DNA from: JAEUMG01 sp046349315
Lineage (GTDB): Bacteria > Pseudomonadota > Alphaproteobacteria > Rhizobiales > Aestuariivirgaceae
DNA length: 64,000 bases
Assembly (NCBI GenBank): GCA_046349315.1
Contig: JAXMCQ010000017.1
Coordinates: 1 to 64,000 of the forward strand
Reading direction: 5' to 3'
In this document: positions 62,413 through 64,000 of the stretch, in pieces
How the letters are laid out: each line of letters begins with the position of its first letter
Numbering within the stretch: the first letter of the stretch is position 1
Notes under the pieces: generated by a model
What the model saw: only the letters and a program-made list of their open reading frames with translations
Database searches by the model: none
Told to the model about the DNA's origin: nothing
Made by a program: the position numbers and the translations under genes

Positions 62413-63279
62413 ATGCAACCCCATTCGCGCCGCGAGACGCTCAAAGGCATCCTCCTCCTCGTCGCCTCCGTCTCGCTCTTCGGCGCGGTTGACGGTTTGA
62501 GCAAGGTGCTCGTCGAAACCCAGTCTTTCGGCCAGATCATGCTGGCGCGTTATGGCCTCGCCTTGCCGCTGCTCTATGTCGTGTCGGGCTTCCCGAAGCC
62601 TGCCGCCCTGTTTCGCACGGCACGCCCCGGCACCCAGATCATGCGCGGCCTCGCACCCTTGATCATTGGCGGCTCGATGGTCTTCGCCGTGCGCTATCTG
62701 CCGCTCGCCGAAGCGACCGTCATCCTTTTTGCCGGCCCTTTCATCGTCGTAGCGCTCTCCGGTCCATTGCTCGGCGAGCGCGTCGGCCCGGCAAGCTGGA
62801 TTGGCGTTGTATTGGGCTTCATTGCCGTGATCATGGTCGCCAGACCCGGTTTTTCCGAAGTGTCGGCCTATGCGATCTTCCCCTTCATCGCCGCACTCTT
62901 CTACGCCGTCTTCCAATTGCTCACCCGTCACCTCTCGGCAGCCGCGGAGCGCACCGAAACGACGCTCGCCTGGACGCTCGCCATCGGGCTCGCGGCTTCC
63001 TTGCCACTGGCCATCATCGAATGGGTTCCGGTCAGCGCCACCGCCTGGGCGCTGGCGCTCTGCCTCACGCTTGTCTTTGCCGCGGCGCAACTCCTGCTCG
63101 TGCGCGCCTATAGCTACGCCACTGCCAATGTGCTTGCGCCCTTCAGCTATGTGCAAATCATCTCTGCAACAATTTTTGGCCTCGTGGCCTTCGGCGACAT
63201 CCCCGATCTTTGGACCCTCATCGGCATCGTGCTGATCATCGCCGCCGGCGTCTATGTCATGCGCGGGAGCAGCCGCTAA
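62413..63279 (+). CDS. EamA/DMT-family transporter
   Basis: This 288-residue protein has ten membrane helices arranged as two EamA repeats. GAVDGLSKVLVETQSFGQIMLARYGLAL and AVRYLPLAEATVILFAGPFIVVALSGPLLGERVG are the typical first-repeat motifs, and the end ALVAFGDIPDLWTLIGIVLIIAAGVYVM-like block closes the second. Such proteins export small metabolites or amino acids; the substrate is unknown. ATG 62413 has AAGG about five bases upstream; the frame is open from 61960, which is the shadow of the DUF2189 gene. Confidence 0.88.
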   Translation: MQPHSRRETLKGILLLVASVSLFGAVDGLSKVLVETQSFGQIMLARYGLALPLLYVVSGFPKPAALFRTARPGTQIMRGLAPLIIGGSMVFAVRYLPLAEATVILFAGPFIVVALSGPLLGERVGPASWIGVVLGFIAVIMVARPGFSEVSAYAIFPFIAALFYAVFQLLTRHLSAAAERTETTLAWTLAIGLAASLPLAIIEWVPVSATAWALALCLTLVFAAAQLLLVRAYSYATANVLAPFSYVQIISATIFGLVAFGDIPDLWTLIGIVLIIAAGVYVMRGSSR

Positions 63280-63502
63280 ACTCTCGCGCGTTCATTGCCG
63301 AAAGAGGCGCATTGCCGAGTATCATGAGAAGCTGGGCGCGATAGCTAACCGGTGGAGCGTCTCGAAGCTGCTGCCGGGCAATCGGCACCGTCGGGCATGA
63401 ACTCACAATATGGCGACTGTCTTTAAGCGCCGTGGAATCTTTTGTTAGGCCTGACGATGGGCACGTGACCATGCCATGTTTGGGACTAGCCGCCGAAATC
63501 GA

Positions 63503-64000
63503 CTATCGCTCGCCGAAGTAATGCGCCATCAAGCTGTCGGACAATGCGAGTTCGAGCGGCACAATCTCCTGATCGATCTCCTCCCACTCTGCCGGGGAAC
63601 GAAAGACAATTCCGGGCTCGAGTGGATGGGCCATGAGAAACCGAATCCTGAAGAGAGTCGGAGGATGGGTGCTATCGATCTGGGAAGTCTCAGACATTTG
63701 ACAACGAACAAGCCGCTCGTCCTCATTGCGAGGCATCGTTTCGACAAAACTCCGAAAAAGCGTGTACACGCCGGTTCTGGTTGCATCTGACAATGAGACG
63801 CGCTCGAAAAGGAAAGACTTAAGGCTCTCCGAAAAGCGGTTCTTCCGCAAAAGCGCTAGGGTTGCGTCTGTTCCTGCTACGCGCGCCGCCAGGAAATCGG
63901 CAAAATACTCTGCACGCTGACTGTCGAGATAGAGGAACTGAACGATCGTCCGACGAACGAGCCGCACAATGCCGGCGAGCAGTGCCATGACCATTTTGAC
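63503..64000 (-). CDS. M48-family metalloprotease, C-terminal part (runs off the window)
   Basis: The visible part of at least 166 residues has QRAEYFADFLAARVAGTDATLALLRKN, in which the Glu is the third zinc ligand of M48 enzymes, and STHPPTLFRIRFLMA, the typical C-terminal block of HtpX/Ste24-like proteases. The HEXXH site must lie beyond 64000. A hydrophobic helix just before the visible Glu (VMALLAGIVRLV) suggests membrane location. The gene reads leftward, and 63280-63502 shows no other gene. Confidence 0.8.
   Translation of the reverse strand, partial: VKMVMALLAGIVRLVRRTIVQFLYLDSQRAEYFADFLAARVAGTDATLALLRKNRFSESLKSFLFERVSLSDATRTGVYTLFRSFVETMPRNEDERLVRCQMSETSQIDSTHPPTLFRIRFLMAHPLEPGIVFRSPAEWEEIDQEIVPLELALSDSLMAHYFGER

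Overview
The window looks like chromosome of a GC-rich alphaproteobacterium, most likely a member of the Rhizobiales (Hyphomicrobiales). The main reasons are a complete aapJQMP-type general amino-acid transporter, a clustered set of adenosylcobalamin genes with a DUF1636 protein, DUF2336 and DUF3108 proteins, a CtrA-like half-site pair, GANTC sites and dense gene packing with ATGA-type overlaps. No phage or transposase gene was recognised. The species cannot be fixed from the sequence alone.

Layout. 1-10.7 kb: tRNA-Cys, small membrane or secreted proteins, an esterase, a lipid A-type acyltransferase, a HAD phosphatase, a DUF3108 protein, an XRE-cupin regulator with a GNAT partner, a PPP-type phosphatase, tRNA-Asn, a HIRAN/TerB-like protein and a divergent SDR/HxlR pair. 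10.9-21.9 kb: six exported or membrane proteins facing each other tail to tail. These are a WD40-caspase, a second caspase, a FecR-like protein, a CHASE2 membrane protein, a metzincin-type protease and a tandem caspase whose first domain has lost both catalytic residues. I regard this as the most unusual system here. 22-30 kb: cysK-alaX-sseA-GNAT and the aap transporter. 30.4-37.7 kb: cobalamin genes (cobK, cbiD, cobA, cobB, cobQ, cobD, cobU, DUF1636).

37.7-41.5 kb: NAD kinase, a possible small RNA/terminator, a DUF2336 protein, an MFS transporter and a single-domain response regulator. 41.57-41.75 kb: a non-coding stretch with two perfect DnaA boxes, one near-perfect box, a TTAA-N7-TTAAC site and four GANTC sites, which together form a candidate replication origin or DnaA/CtrA control region. 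41.8-44.9 kb: a four-gene CoA/amide catabolic cassette. 45-51.8 kb: repeats, a flavin reductase-HAD-nitroreductase operon, two membrane-anchored proteins of unknown function and a PLP-dependent decarboxylase. 51.9-56.6 kb: copper control (cueR, copA). The two genes are separated by 1.9 kb of small genes lying between two imperfect copies of the cueR-copA intergenic region. 56.6-64 kb: repeats, a secreted VOC protein, a class V aminotransferase, a lipase-like protein, a ChaC-like enzyme, DUF2189 and EamA membrane proteins, and the C-terminal part of an M48 protease that runs off the end.

All functional calls come from motifs and family resemblance seen in the translated sequence. No database search was run, and start codons were chosen by ribosome-binding sites, signal peptides and overlaps.
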